Part shown: positions 38,290-47,807 of the stretch, piece after piece | Layout: each line of letters opens with the position of its first letter | Numbering within the stretch: the stretch's first letter is position 1 | Assembly (NCBI RefSeq): GCF_002262875.1 | Contig: NZ_NKYE01000014.1 | Coordinates: 62,001-126,000, forward strand | Reading direction: 5' to 3' | Length of the DNA stretch: 64,000 nucleotides | Origin: Amycolatopsis antarctica | Lineage (GTDB): Bacteria > Actinomycetota > Actinomycetes > Mycobacteriales > Pseudonocardiaceae | Translations under genes and position numbers: made by a program | The notes under the pieces: model-generated | Seen by the model: the letters and a program-made list of their open reading frames with translations, nothing else | Database searches by the model: none | What the model was told of the DNA's origin: nothing

Positions 38290-39515
38290 GCGTGCTCGAC
38301 GCCCGGGAGGCGGCCGGCCGGGCACACCGCGCGGAGTGGGCACGGATCGTCGCGGCGCTGACCAGACGTTTCGGTGACCTCGACACCGCCGAGGAGGCGA
38401 CGGCCGAGGCGTTCGCGACCGCCGTCGAGCGGTGGCCCGCCGACGGTGTGCCCGCCAACCCCGGCGCCTGGCTGACCACCACCGCCACCCGCAAGGCCAT
38501 CGACCGGATCCGGCGGGAGAACAGGCGCGACGACAAGCAGCAGGAGGCCGGGGTGGTCTACGACGACGATCCGCCCGAACCCGACGCCATCGGCGACGAA
38601 CGGCTCCGGTTGATCTTCACCTGCGCGCACCCGGCGCTCGCGACGCAGACCCGCGTGGCACTGACGCTGCGCATGGTCGGTGGTCTGACCGTGCCCGAGA
38701 TCTCCCGTGCTCTCCTGGTGCGCGAAGCCGCCACCGGCCAGCGGATCACCCGTGCGAAAGCGAAGATCAAGGCGGCTCGCATCCCCTACCGGGTGCCGCG
38801 TGCGGACGAACTCCCGGCGCGCGTGTCCGGTGTGCTCGCCGTCCTCTTCCTCATCTTCAACGAGGGTTACCTGGCGACCGGCCCGGGCACCGATCCCGTA
38901 CGTCCGGGCCTGACCGCCGAGGCGATCCGGCTCACCCGGTTGATCCGCGCCCTGATGCCCGAGGACGGTGAGGTGGCGGGCTTGCTGGCACTGATGTTGC
39001 TGACCGAGGCCCGCCGCACCGCCCGGGTGTCGGCGAGCGGTGAACTGGTCGCGCTCGCCGAGCAGGACCGGGCTTCCTGGGACGCGGCGCTGACAGCCGA
39101 GGGCCATCGGCTGGTACGCGAGCGGCTGGATTCGGGGCTGGCCCCGGGGCGCTACCAGATTCTCGCCGCGATCAACGCCGTGCACACCTCGGCCCGCGAC
39201 ATCCGCGAGACCGACTGGTCGCAGATCCTCGCCCTCTACGACCAGCTCGTCCGCCTCGACCGCTCACCGATCGTCGCCCTGAACCGGGCGATCGCGCTCG
39301 GCGAACTCCACGGTCCCGAGCCGGCACTGGAAGTCGTCGACGGTCTACGGGACGGCCTGGCCGACTACCACGCCTACCACGCGACCCGCGCCGATCTGCT
39401 GCGCAGGCTGGGGCTCGCGCAGGAGTCGCGAGTGGCCTACGACAAGGCCATCGAGCTGGCGGGCAACACCGCCGAGATCGCCTACCTGACGCGCCGTCGC
39501 GACCAGCTCGGGTAG
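38286..39515 (+). CDS. ECF42-type RNA polymerase sigma factor
   Basis: 409-aa sigma factor with a long C-terminal extension. Region 2 is seen in WARIVAALTRRFGDLDTAEE and NPGAWLTTTATRKAIDRIRR; region 4 in LTLRMVGGLTVPEISRALLV and TGQRITRAKAKIKAAR. The remaining 230 residues form the helical, TPR-like extension typical of ECF42 (LIFNEGYLATG, HADLLRRLG-like DLLRRLGLAQESRVAYDKAI). These sigma factors have no classical anti-sigma factor. GTG 38286 is coupled to the DGPF gene. A second pair is at 47.8-49.4 kb. Confidence 0.9.
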   Translation: MSVLDAREAAGRAHRAEWARIVAALTRRFGDLDTAEEATAEAFATAVERWPADGVPANPGAWLTTTATRKAIDRIRRENRRDDKQQEAGVVYDDDPPEPDAIGDERLRLIFTCAHPALATQTRVALTLRMVGGLTVPEISRALLVREAATGQRITRAKAKIKAARIPYRVPRADELPARVSGVLAVLFLIFNEGYLATGPGTDPVRPGLTAEAIRLTRLIRALMPEDGEVAGLLALMLLTEARRTARVSASGELVALAEQDRASWDAALTAEGHRLVRERLDSGLAPGRYQILAAINAVHTSARDIRETDWSQILALYDQLVRLDRSPIVALNRAIALGELHGPEPALEVVDGLRDGLADYHAYHATRADLLRRLGLAQESRVAYDKAIELAGNTAEIAYLTRRRDQLG

Positions 39516-39579
39516 CGGCCGAGGCCCACAGGCCTGTCCACAAAGGACTGGTTCTTGGGTTGCCGCCGTCTTCCCGCGA

Positions 39580-40557
39580 TCACTCACCCTGTTCCTGGGC
39601 GAAGCGATCGGTGGCGGCCGTGATCGCCGCGGGCATGCCGCCGCCACGGTGACCGGTGTCGTCGAGAACGACGAGCTCGCTCCCTGGCCAGGCTCGGTGC
39701 AGCGCCCAGGCTGTGCCGAGTGGACCGCTGACGTCATAGCGTCCGTGGATCAGCACGGCAGGGATCCCGTGCAGCCGCTCGATGTTGCGCAGTAGATGCC
39801 CCTCGTCCAGAAAGCAGCCGTGGGACCAGTAGTGGGTGACGATGCGGGCGAAGGCGAGCTGAAATGCCGGATCGGCGACCGACAGGGACGGTGCGGCGTC
39901 GGGGGCCAGCGACATGTGCGTGTCCTCCCATTCACACCAACCGTGTGCGGCTTGGGCCCGGACCTCGGGATCGGGGTCGTGGAGCAACCGGCTGTAGGCG
40001 GCGGACAGGTCGCCGTCGCGTTCGGCGGCGGGCACGCCCTCGCGGAACCGTTCCCACTCGCGCGGGAAGACACGGCCCATGTCGCGAGTGATCCAGTCGG
40101 TGTCGCGCCGGTCGCCGTTGGTCACGGCCGCGAGCACCAGTTCGCTCACCCGTTCCGGATATGCCTGCGCGTAGGCGAGAGCGAGCGTGACGCCCCACGA
40201 ACCGCCCCACACCAGCCAGCGCTCGATGCCCAGGTGGACCCGCAGCGCCTCGATGTCGGCGACGAGATGCTGGGTGGTGTTCGCCGACAGGTCGACGACC
40301 GGGTCGGTCGCCGAAGGGGTGCTGCGCCCGGAATTGCGCTGGTCGAACAGGACCAGCCGGTAGCGGTCCGGGTCGAACAGCTTCCGCGTTTTCGGCGAGC
40401 TCCCCGACCCGGGACCGCCGTGCAGCGCGACGGCCGGTTTGCCACCGGGGTTGCCCGACACCTCCCAGTACAGCGAATGGCCGTCGCCGACCTCGAGCAT
40501 GCCGGATTCGTGCTGCCCGGCCGACGGATCGCGCCGGTCGTCGGATGTATGCGCCAT
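39580..40557 (-). CDS. pip: prolyl aminopeptidase (proline iminopeptidase)
   Basis: 325-aa alpha/beta hydrolase, S33 family, removing N-terminal proline from peptides. Oxyanion motif HGGPGSGSSP near residue 42-51, FDQRNSGRSTP, nucleophile elbow WGGSWGVTLALAYAQ, and the late Asp (IHGRYDVSG) and His (DDTGHRGGG). Start ATG 40557 (MAHTSDDRR) gives the normal length; in-frame sequence further upstream is low complexity. Cytosolic, no signal peptide. Convergent with the ECF42 gene. Confidence 0.9.
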   Translation of the reverse strand: MAHTSDDRRDPSAGQHESGMLEVGDGHSLYWEVSGNPGGKPAVALHGGPGSGSSPKTRKLFDPDRYRLVLFDQRNSGRSTPSATDPVVDLSANTTQHLVADIEALRVHLGIERWLVWGGSWGVTLALAYAQAYPERVSELVLAAVTNGDRRDTDWITRDMGRVFPREWERFREGVPAAERDGDLSAAYSRLLHDPDPEVRAQAAHGWCEWEDTHMSLAPDAAPSLSVADPAFQLAFARIVTHYWSHGCFLDEGHLLRNIERLHGIPAVLIHGRYDVSGPLGTAWALHRAWPGSELVVLDDTGHRGGGMPAAITAATDRFAQEQGE

Positions 40558-40880
40558 ACCGGCATGATCGCGCACCGGTGCCCGACGAGCGAGGTGGGTC
40601 GAACTCGCGATGATTCGCCGGATCGTTTCGACCGCGACGAGCCGGAACGCGACGAGCCGGAACGCGACGCCGGCCGGTGACGACCGTCGGCCGGTGCGCG
40701 AACGGCCGGAGCAGCAGCCGCCCATCCGTGGACGAGGCGGACGGCAGCACGCTCGCCTCCGGGTTGGCGGTCTGCGGATGTGCGACCATCCACACGGGAT
40801 TCGGCGGAGCGGGACGCGATCAGCGGGGAGCGGGCAGGCATCGTGTGGCAGGCACAGGGCGTTGTGTGGACGGTGGTCTC
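40558..40880. promoter_or_regulatory. intergenic region between divergent aminopeptidase and response regulator genes
   Basis: About 320 bases without a supported gene. It contains a short tandem duplication (GGAACGCGACGAGCC repeated about 40632-40665). It must hold both promoters, but I see no clear -10/-35 or operator. Confidence 0.35.
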
Positions 40881-41495
40881 GTGACCGGGATGATCACCGT
40901 GCTGCTCGCCGAGGACATGCACCTGGTACGCGGGGCGGTGGTCGCGCTGCTCGCCCGCGAACCCGACATCACCGTGGTGGCCGAGGTTTCCGCCGGCGAC
41001 GCGGTACTTCCCGCGGCGCTTGCCTGCCGGCCGGACGTGGCCGTGCTCGACGTGGATCTGCCCGCCCTGGACGGAATCGCCGCGGCCGCCGAACTGCGTG
41101 CCGGGATACCGGGCTGCCGGGTACTGATGCTGACCGCGTTGGGCAGGCCCACGGTGCTGCGGAAAGCGATGGCGGCCGGCGTCGACGGATTCCTGGTCAA
41201 GGACGCCCCGCCCGCAGAACTGGCCGACGCGATCCGGGCCGTGGCGAACGGGAGGCGGGTGCTCGACCCAGCGCTGGCGGCGGCCGCGCTCCGGTTGCGC
41301 GACAACCCGCTCAGCGAACGGGAGATCGAGGTGCTGCGGCAGGCCGCGGACGGCGCCGAGATCGACGAGATCGCCGCGCGGCTGTACCTGAGCAAGGGCA
41401 CCGTGCGTAATTACCTCGGCATGATCGTCACCAAGCTCGACGCCAGGAACCGGCTGGACGCCGTGCGTATCGCCGCCGAGCAGGACTGGCTGTAG
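40881..41495 (+). CDS. NarL/LuxR-family response regulator
   Basis: 204-aa regulator. The receiver has the acidic pair in VLLAEDMH, the phospho-acceptor Asp in VAVLDVDLPALDG, and LVKDAPPAELADAI. The C-terminal LuxR HTH is LSEREIEVLRQAADGAEIDE then IAARLYLSKGTVRNYLGMI. GTG 40881 or ATG 40890 are both possible, as neither has a strong ribosome binding site. Closest in style to DesR-like regulators. It meets the sensor kinase gene tail to tail with 2 bases between stops, an unusual order for a cognate pair. Confidence 0.88.
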   Translation: MTGMITVLLAEDMHLVRGAVVALLAREPDITVVAEVSAGDAVLPAALACRPDVAVLDVDLPALDGIAAAAELRAGIPGCRVLMLTALGRPTVLRKAMAAGVDGFLVKDAPPAELADAIRAVANGRRVLDPALAAAALRLRDNPLSEREIEVLRQAADGAEIDEIAARLYLSKGTVRNYLGMIVTKLDARNRLDAVRIAAEQDWL

Positions 41496-41497
41496 CG

Positions 41498-43165
41498 CTA
41501 GGGAGCGTCGAGCGGCTGGTACACGGTGAGCTCGAAGCGATCCCCGTCCGTGTCGACGGTGAGCTCGCCGCCCTCAGCCGACATCCGCGCGGCCAGATTG
41601 CCGATGCCGCTGCCGGCACCGCGCCGCTCCGGCGGCGGTGTGCCGACGTTGTTGGCCACCCGCAGTCGCACCGTGTCGCCCTGCCGGTCGCTCTCGATCA
41701 CGCAGACACCGGCCCGGCCGTGCCGCAGCACGTTGGTCACCGCCTCGCGCAGCACGGTCGCCAGCAGCTCGTCCACCCGCGGCGGCACCGCACCGTGCCG
41801 GACGTCCAAACACGGCGTCATGCCCGCGTCCAGCAGCACCTCGCGCGCCGAGCGCAGCTCCTCGTCCAAGGAGATCACGGTGCTGTCGCCGGGAATCGCC
41901 CGCAGATCGGCCAGGGAGCGGCGGGCGATGCCGGCGATCTCGTCCAGCGACCGCCCAGGGGACGGGGTCGTTCTCGCCAGCTCCGCCTTGAGCGCGATCG
42001 CCGAGATCCCGTAGCCGAGCAGGTCGTGGATGTCCCTCGCGATCCGAGTCCGCTCCCGTGCCACGGCGATCGCCGCCAGTTGCCCGCGCACCTCCCGCAC
42101 CTGGTGCACGAGCCCGACGGTGACCGCGATTCCGTAGAAGATCACCGCGAGCACCGCCGTGTCGACGGTCGAGGCCAGTACCTCGTGCGGCCCGGTACCG
42201 CGTGCCGCCAGGGTGACCGGTACCGCCGCCAGCAGCACGGTGGCCAGCGGCCAGGCCACCCGACCCGGCAGGCACACCAGCAGCGCCCCCGCGGCGAGAC
42301 CGACGAGCTGCGGATACGGCGGCCCCGGCACGAACATCGGCAGGCAGGCGAGTACCACCTGCGCGGGCAGAGTCAGCACCAGCAGACGCGGGCGTGACCC
42401 CGGCGGACGCGGCAGCGAGTGGTGACACTGCAGGCCGACGACCAGCACCAGCAGGATCAGGTACCCGGCCAGCAGCGGTGCCGGTGGCGCCGCCCGCAGG
42501 ACGAACAGGGCGGCCACCACCAGATAGACCAGGTGCACCACCAGCATGATCGGCAGCATCATCCGCGGGGTCAGACCGGTGGCCGCCGACGGCGTCGGCC
42601 GCTCCGGCCCGTCCCGGCGTACCTGCCCCGCGGTTTCCCTGGCCAGCGCGACGATCCCGTCCGGATCCCGCAGACCGGCACGGCGGACGATCTCCGCCAG
42701 CGCGCTGCCCACCGTCGTCTCCAGTTCCCGGGACAGCCGGGCGCGCTCGGTGGCCACCGACAGCGCCGCCAGCTCGCCCCTGGTCGCGTGCAGCTCCGCC
42801 CGCACCTCGTCCAGCCGGGTCAGCGCGAAGATCACCAGTCCCTGGGAGATGGTGTTGCCGACGGCGTTCGCGTGCTCGTACACATCGCCGGTGCTGATCA
42901 GCCCGGCGGCGAGGAAGACCGTGGCGAACAGCGCCCAGCGGACCCGTCCGGGCACGATCAGCAGAACCGAGCCGGACAGGAACCCGGGCAGCGCGGCACA
43001 GGGGAACAGGACGGCCTGCGCGGCCAGCGTCCACCAGCCGCGCAGTCGCCTGGCCCGCGGCAGGCAGTGGACCACCTGCAGGGCGAAGGTCAGCGCCGTC
43101 GCCCAGCCCGGTAGCTCCAGCCCCGGACCGGCCGCGAACGCGACCAGCACGAGGATGATCAGCAT
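41498..43165 (-). CDS. DesK-type membrane sensor histidine kinase with duplicated architecture
   Basis: 555-aa kinase. The second half is a standard unit: about six hydrophobic helices, HisKA_3 phospho-site RIARDIHDLLGYGISAIALK, and HATPase_c (TVLREAVTNVLRHGRAG, GAGSGIGNLAARMSAEGGEL). The first half has its own helices (residues 1-110) followed by a dimerization-like stretch, RARLSRELETTVGSALAEIV, where the histidine is replaced. So the protein looks like two DesK-like membrane-coil units joined, only the second catalytic. Likely partner is the convergent response regulator. Divergent from the serine hydrolase gene at 43267, a candidate target. Confidence 0.88.
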   Translation of the reverse strand: MLIILVLVAFAAGPGLELPGWATALTFALQVVHCLPRARRLRGWWTLAAQAVLFPCAALPGFLSGSVLLIVPGRVRWALFATVFLAAGLISTGDVYEHANAVGNTISQGLVIFALTRLDEVRAELHATRGELAALSVATERARLSRELETTVGSALAEIVRRAGLRDPDGIVALARETAGQVRRDGPERPTPSAATGLTPRMMLPIMLVVHLVYLVVAALFVLRAAPPAPLLAGYLILLVLVVGLQCHHSLPRPPGSRPRLLVLTLPAQVVLACLPMFVPGPPYPQLVGLAAGALLVCLPGRVAWPLATVLLAAVPVTLAARGTGPHEVLASTVDTAVLAVIFYGIAVTVGLVHQVREVRGQLAAIAVARERTRIARDIHDLLGYGISAIALKAELARTTPSPGRSLDEIAGIARRSLADLRAIPGDSTVISLDEELRSAREVLLDAGMTPCLDVRHGAVPPRVDELLATVLREAVTNVLRHGRAGVCVIESDRQGDTVRLRVANNVGTPPPERRGAGSGIGNLAARMSAEGGELTVDTDGDRFELTVYQPLDAP

Positions 43166-43266
43166 GGGCAGCGAGCATAGTTGGCTGTCCGGTTCGTGTG
43201 TTCCGCACGAGGAGCCGGGGTGCCGTGCACTGGTGACGCACTCCGCCGGAACGACAACATCGCCGT

Positions 43267-45195
43267 ATGTTCCGGAAAATCGCCGCGCTCGTGCTCGCCC
43301 TCATGCTGCTCACCGCGACGGCCGCCATCGCGCAGCAGCCGGGTCGGCAGGCGGTGCCGCCTCCCGGACTCGTGGACCGACTCGACGAGCTGATCAACGG
43401 GCACCTGGAGACCGATCACATCCCCGGTGCGGTGATCACCGTCGTCGCCGGCGGCGAAACGGTGTTGTCGAAGGGATACGGGCTCGCGGACCTGGCAGCG
43501 GGAACGCCGATGGATCCCGAGTGGACCACGCTGTCCGCCGCGTCCGAGGCGAAGATCATGACCGCGATCGCCGCAGCCCAGTTGATCTCCGAGGGGCGCA
43601 TAGATCCGGCCGCCGACGTCAACCGGTACCTGCCCGGCTTCCGGATCGACGACACCTATCCCGGCCGGCCGGTGACGATGAACCACCTGCTCACCCACAC
43701 CGCGGGCTTCGACGCCGACTACATCGGCCTGAACGGTTCCGGCCCGGTGGGAATCGAGCCGCTCGGCCGGAGTCTCGCCGAGAAGCAGCCGATCCGGGTG
43801 CGGCCGCCGGGGGAGGCGATGTCCTACGACAACTATGGTGTCGCGCTGGCGGGCCACCTGGTCGAGGTGGTGTCGGGCATGCCGTTCGACCGTTACGTCG
43901 CCGAACGCATCCTCGGCCCGCTCGGCATGGACGGCACCACGTTCAGCCAGCCCGCACCCCCGTCGATCGACGCGCGCCTGGCCACCGGATACCGGCCGGA
44001 CGGGGAGGGCTACACCGTTGCAGGAGGCCGATACGGGCCGTGGACGCCGACCGGTGCGGGCACCATCACGACCAGCGCCGACATCGGCAAGCTCATGCTG
44101 GCACTGCTCAGTGCGGACCCGCGGCTCGGCGAGGGGGTGGCGGAACTGGTCACGCGGCGGCACTTCACCCAGGATCCGAGGGTGCCGGGCATCGGGTACC
44201 TGCTGACGGAGAGCAGGCACGGCGACGCACGGGTCCTGAGCAAGGACGGGGACCTGCCCGGCTTCCACCACGAGACCGCCCTGCTGCCCGAGCACGGCGT
44301 CGGCGTGCACATCGCCTACAACGGCGACGGGGACGCCAACGCCGCCTACCAGGACGCCAAGATCGTCCGGAACGCGGTGCTCGACCACTTCCTGCCCGAG
44401 CGGCCCCCGGCCGACCCGGTTCCGGTGCCGGGGGACGTCAGCGCGTACGCCGGCGGTTACCGGGCCTCGGTGACCAGTGAGTACTCGCTGGCAAAAGTGA
44501 CCGCACTGACCACGCCGGTCACGGTCGAGGTCGCCGGCGACGGCCGGCTGCACAGCACCGGGATCAGTGCGGACCCCGCCCGCTACGAGCAGGAGTGGGT
44601 GCACCTGGGAGCGGGCGAGTTCGCCGAGGCGGGCGGGACCGGCCGAATCGTGTTCGGCCACGACGGCACCCTTTCCGGCGGCTCCGACCAGGAAGGTGTC
44701 GTTTACCTGCCGATCGCCTGGTACCAGAGCCCCACACTGCACCTCGTGCTGCTGGGCGCCGGTGTGCTCGCCCTGCTGGCCGGCCTGTGCTGGTTTCCCG
44801 TTCTTGCGCTGGTCCGCCGCGGCCGCGCCGATCGGGTGCCCGGGCCGGTGCGCGCCGCGCACGCCGTCGCCTGGCTCACCGGGGCGCTGGGGACGACGTT
44901 CCTCGCCGGGTTCCTGGCCGTCGTATCGGATGGCAACGCGATGAACGAGACCATCCTGACCGGATCCCCGCTGCTGACCGTCCTGCCCTATCTCCCCGCC
45001 GCGATGCTCGTGACGGCCGGATGCATGGTCGTGTTCGCCATCGTCGGCGGACGCAGGGGGTGGTGGCGGCGATGGGGCGGAATCGGGTACCTGACGATGA
45101 CCCTGTGCGCGGCCGCGTTCCTCGGCGTCTGCGCCTACTACAACCTGATCGCGCTGGGCGATCTGGTGTCACCGGGCGGGTTCCACGCCAGTTGA
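43267..45195 (+). CDS. beta-lactamase-family serine hydrolase with C-terminal membrane domain
   Basis: 642-aa protein. Signal peptide (MFRKIAALVLALMLLTATAA) then a class C-type serine hydrolase domain: S93-E-A-K96 in place of the usual SxxK context, Y186-D-N188, and a late GFHHE region. After about residue 480 come four hydrophobic helices (LHLVLLGAGVLALLAGL, HAVAWLTGALGTTFLAGFLA, LLTVLPYLPAAMLVTAGCMV, IGYLTMTLCAAAFLGVCAY). The catalytic domain should be outside the cell, held at the membrane. Likely a D-peptidase or esterase rather than a true beta-lactamase (inference). No clear RBS ahead of the ATG. Shares its upstream region with the histidine kinase. Confidence 0.88.
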   Translation: MFRKIAALVLALMLLTATAAIAQQPGRQAVPPPGLVDRLDELINGHLETDHIPGAVITVVAGGETVLSKGYGLADLAAGTPMDPEWTTLSAASEAKIMTAIAAAQLISEGRIDPAADVNRYLPGFRIDDTYPGRPVTMNHLLTHTAGFDADYIGLNGSGPVGIEPLGRSLAEKQPIRVRPPGEAMSYDNYGVALAGHLVEVVSGMPFDRYVAERILGPLGMDGTTFSQPAPPSIDARLATGYRPDGEGYTVAGGRYGPWTPTGAGTITTSADIGKLMLALLSADPRLGEGVAELVTRRHFTQDPRVPGIGYLLTESRHGDARVLSKDGDLPGFHHETALLPEHGVGVHIAYNGDGDANAAYQDAKIVRNAVLDHFLPERPPADPVPVPGDVSAYAGGYRASVTSEYSLAKVTALTTPVTVEVAGDGRLHSTGISADPARYEQEWVHLGAGEFAEAGGTGRIVFGHDGTLSGGSDQEGVVYLPIAWYQSPTLHLVLLGAGVLALLAGLCWFPVLALVRRGRADRVPGPVRAAHAVAWLTGALGTTFLAGFLAVVSDGNAMNETILTGSPLLTVLPYLPAAMLVTAGCMVVFAIVGGRRGWWRRWGGIGYLTMTLCAAAFLGVCAYYNLIALGDLVSPGGFHAS

Positions 45196-45256
45196 GCGGG
45201 AAGCCGCGGCCACCCGTCCGCGGGGGAGTGGTCCGCTCACGAGCACCGGCCGCGTC

Positions 45257-46012
45257 CTACTCCGGATCCCCCGGTTCCGCGGCCGGGAGCTCGTCCTCGA
45301 TGACGATTTCGTTGGCACGTCTCAGCACGTCGAGCTGGGCCATGTTGTAGAGCGAGGTCAGGGCCTCGACCATGACCGACGTGGCGAACGCCTGCCCCCG
45401 GGCTCCTCGCGCTTTCGGCTCCTTGAGCGATGGGTGTTCCTGGTGCCGTCTGCGCATCTCGGGGGCGAAGTCCCGCGCCAGCCGCTGGCGGGTCTCCTCA
45501 CTCGCGTCCTCGGGCAGGGACTGGAACTCCTCACCCAGCTTCGTCAGCGAGGGGGAATCCGGCCGGTCCTCGGTTAGGGCCGTCGCCATCGAGGACTCGT
45601 ACACCCGGGAATAGATCATCACGAGGGACCGGTCGGCGTCCGAGAGGCCCGCTGGGGCACCGGCGAAACCCGGCGGGAGATCGATCAGGCTCCGATGCTG
45701 GAAGATCTCGGCCAGTTCGTCACGTATGCGCTGCTGGCGTTCGATACTCGCGGCCAGTTCGGAGTCGAGGGTGCGCAGTGCCTGCTCCGCGTTCTCGTCC
45801 GACTCCTCCATCGCGGCGATGGAGGACAACGGCACACCGAGGTCGACCAGCCTGCGGATCCGCAGCAGCCGGACCAGGTGCCGGAGCTGGTACTGCTTGT
45901 ACCCGTTCGCCGCCCTTTCCGGTTCGTCCAGCAGGCCCACCGTGTGGTAGTACCGGACGGTTTTCAGGGTCGTACCGGCGATATCGGCCAGTTGACGTGT
46001 ACTCCACCCCAC
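45257..46012 (-). CDS. MerR-family transcriptional regulator
   Basis: 251-aa regulator. N-terminal winged HTH WSTRQLADIAGTTLKTVRYY followed by HTVGLLDEPERAANGYKQY is diagnostic. A long dimerization helix (SDENAEQALRTLDSELAASI) follows, then about 130 residues of helical effector-binding region without an obvious metal-binding cysteine set. Ligand unknown. The 133 bases upstream should hold its own promoter. No direct target is apparent; neighbours face away or are housekeeping. Confidence 0.9.
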   Translation of the reverse strand: MGWSTRQLADIAGTTLKTVRYYHTVGLLDEPERAANGYKQYQLRHLVRLLRIRRLVDLGVPLSSIAAMEESDENAEQALRTLDSELAASIERQQRIRDELAEIFQHRSLIDLPPGFAGAPAGLSDADRSLVMIYSRVYESSMATALTEDRPDSPSLTKLGEEFQSLPEDASEETRQRLARDFAPEMRRRHQEHPSLKEPKARGARGQAFATSVMVEALTSLYNMAQLDVLRRANEIVIEDELPAAEPGDPE

Positions 46013-46145
46013 CGGACGACCTTCCTCTCCTGCACTCGCCGCGAACTGCCGGGCCCAGCGAAGGATAACCGGCGCGGTGGCCCGCCGTCGTCGCTCGCGC
46101 CGCGCTCACCGCCCGGCCATCCGTGGCCCGGCGGTTCCTCCGGGT

Positions 46146-47711
46146 TCAGCGCCACGAGGGCAGCCAGAGTTCGGCCTGCCAGCGCTCGTCGCTGATGGCG
46201 TCGCCGTTGAGAATCGGCCACAGCCAAGCGAAGTTCGCCACCACGAGTCCTATGTAGAGAGACACGACCAGCAGACCGGTGCCGCGCCGCTCGAATCCAC
46301 GGCGGGCATCGCCCAGCACCTGGCCGCAGACCAGGGTCAGCCCGAGCACCAGGAACGGCGCCAGCGGAGCGGCGTAGAAGAAGTACATCTGCCGGTCGAG
46401 GTTGGTGAACCAGAACACCAGGCCCGCGAGGTAGCCGACGACGACCGCGGCGTAGCGCCAGTCGAACGAGAAGATCCAGCGCCACAGACCCCAGGCGAGC
46501 ATCGGCAGCGACAGCCACCACAACGCCGGGGTCCCGACGAGCAGGGTGGCCCGCACACAGGTGCTCGCGCCGCAACCGTCCGCGAGCCCGCTCTCCTCGT
46601 AGGAGTAGAGAATCGGCCGCAGGCCCATCGGCCAGGTCCACGGCTTCGACTCCCACGGATGCGGATCGTCCTGGGGCGTGGCCAGGCTCCCGTGGAAATC
46701 CAGCACGTTCGCCGAGTAGGAGACCAGCGAACGCAGAGCTGTGGGAACGAAGGAGAACGGTCCGCCGTCGAGACGGTTGATCTCCGTGTAGTTCCGGTCG
46801 GTGGCCGTCTCGCTGGCGAACCAGGCCCACCAGGTGGACAGGTAGACCAGCGCGGGAATCGCGAGCAGCGCCCACAACGCCGGTGCCACATCACGGCGCA
46901 GCGTGCCGAGCCACGGCCGGAGCACCCCGGCGGCACGGCGCGCGGCCACGTCGAAGCCGACGCACAGCAACCCGAAGCACGCCATGTAGTAGAGCCCGGA
47001 CCACTTCACCCCGAACGCCAGCCCGAGCATCAGGCCGGCACCGAAGCGCCACCACCGGAAGCCCAGACGCGGACCGTACGGGTCGGCGGCGTCGATCCAG
47101 CCCTCATGGACCGCCTGGGCAAGTCGCTGCCGCACCTGGTCCCGGTCGACCAGCAGGCAGCCGAAGGCGGCGAGGACGAACAGCACCAGGAAGATGTCCA
47201 GCAGCGCCACCCTCGACTGCAGGTGCAGCATGCCGTCGCAGATGGCGAGAATGCCTGCCACCGCGCCGAGCAGGGTGGATCGGGTGAGCCTGCGGGCGAT
47301 GCGCACCACGAGCAGCACGATCAGCACTCCGGCGACGGCCGAACCGATCCGCCAGCCCCACCCGTTGTAACCCAGTGCCCACTCGCCCAGCGCGATGAGC
47401 TGCTTGGCCAGCGGCGGGTGCACGATGACCTCGTAGCCGTAGTTGTCCTCGTAACCGCCGTTGCGCAGCATCTGCCACGCCTGCACCGCGTAGTACTTCT
47501 CGTCGAAGGTGGGGGCGCCCTTGTCGGTGGGCGAACCGAGGTCCTGCAGCCGTACCACCGCCGCGACCAGGGTGAGCGCCGCGGTGATCCACCACGACCG
47601 CGCCCGGTCCAGCGGCATCGGCCTGCCGGTCAGCGCGGCAGCGCGGTCGCCTGCTCGCCCGGCCCCCGGCGTGAGGAACCCCGAGGGCGCCTCACGCAGT
47701 ACGGTGGTCAC
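46146..47711 (-). CDS. pmt: protein O-mannosyltransferase, PMT family
   Basis: 521-aa polytopic membrane glycosyltransferase (GT39) that moves mannose from polyprenyl-phosphate-mannose to secreted proteins. Recognised by FDEKYYAVQAWQMLRNGGYE, the HPPLAKQLIALGEWALGYNG loop with its acidic residues, many hydrophobic helices, and the C-terminal PMT segment (LYIGLVVANFAWLWPILNGD). Length fits actinobacterial Pmt. GTG 47711 starts the ORF. Single gene here; often near rsmI in actinomycetes, which is not seen in this window. Confidence 0.92.
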   Translation of the reverse strand: MTTVLREAPSGFLTPGAGRAGDRAAALTGRPMPLDRARSWWITAALTLVAAVVRLQDLGSPTDKGAPTFDEKYYAVQAWQMLRNGGYEDNYGYEVIVHPPLAKQLIALGEWALGYNGWGWRIGSAVAGVLIVLLVVRIARRLTRSTLLGAVAGILAICDGMLHLQSRVALLDIFLVLFVLAAFGCLLVDRDQVRQRLAQAVHEGWIDAADPYGPRLGFRWWRFGAGLMLGLAFGVKWSGLYYMACFGLLCVGFDVAARRAAGVLRPWLGTLRRDVAPALWALLAIPALVYLSTWWAWFASETATDRNYTEINRLDGGPFSFVPTALRSLVSYSANVLDFHGSLATPQDDPHPWESKPWTWPMGLRPILYSYEESGLADGCGASTCVRATLLVGTPALWWLSLPMLAWGLWRWIFSFDWRYAAVVVGYLAGLVFWFTNLDRQMYFFYAAPLAPFLVLGLTLVCGQVLGDARRGFERRGTGLLVVSLYIGLVVANFAWLWPILNGDAISDERWQAELWLPSWR

Positions 47712-47807
47712 GGGCGATGATCCTAGGGGTACCGCCCCGGTGGGAAAATCACCGATACGCGGCCGCTACCCGCGGCGGGACCGGTGGCCCCGTGCCATGT
47801 CAGGGCC

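Noticed and set aside
43267-45195. Calling the serine hydrolase an antibiotic-resistance beta-lactamase
   Set aside because: Only the general class C/PBP fold is visible, the protein has a membrane domain not found in resistance enzymes, and the local active-site context differs.
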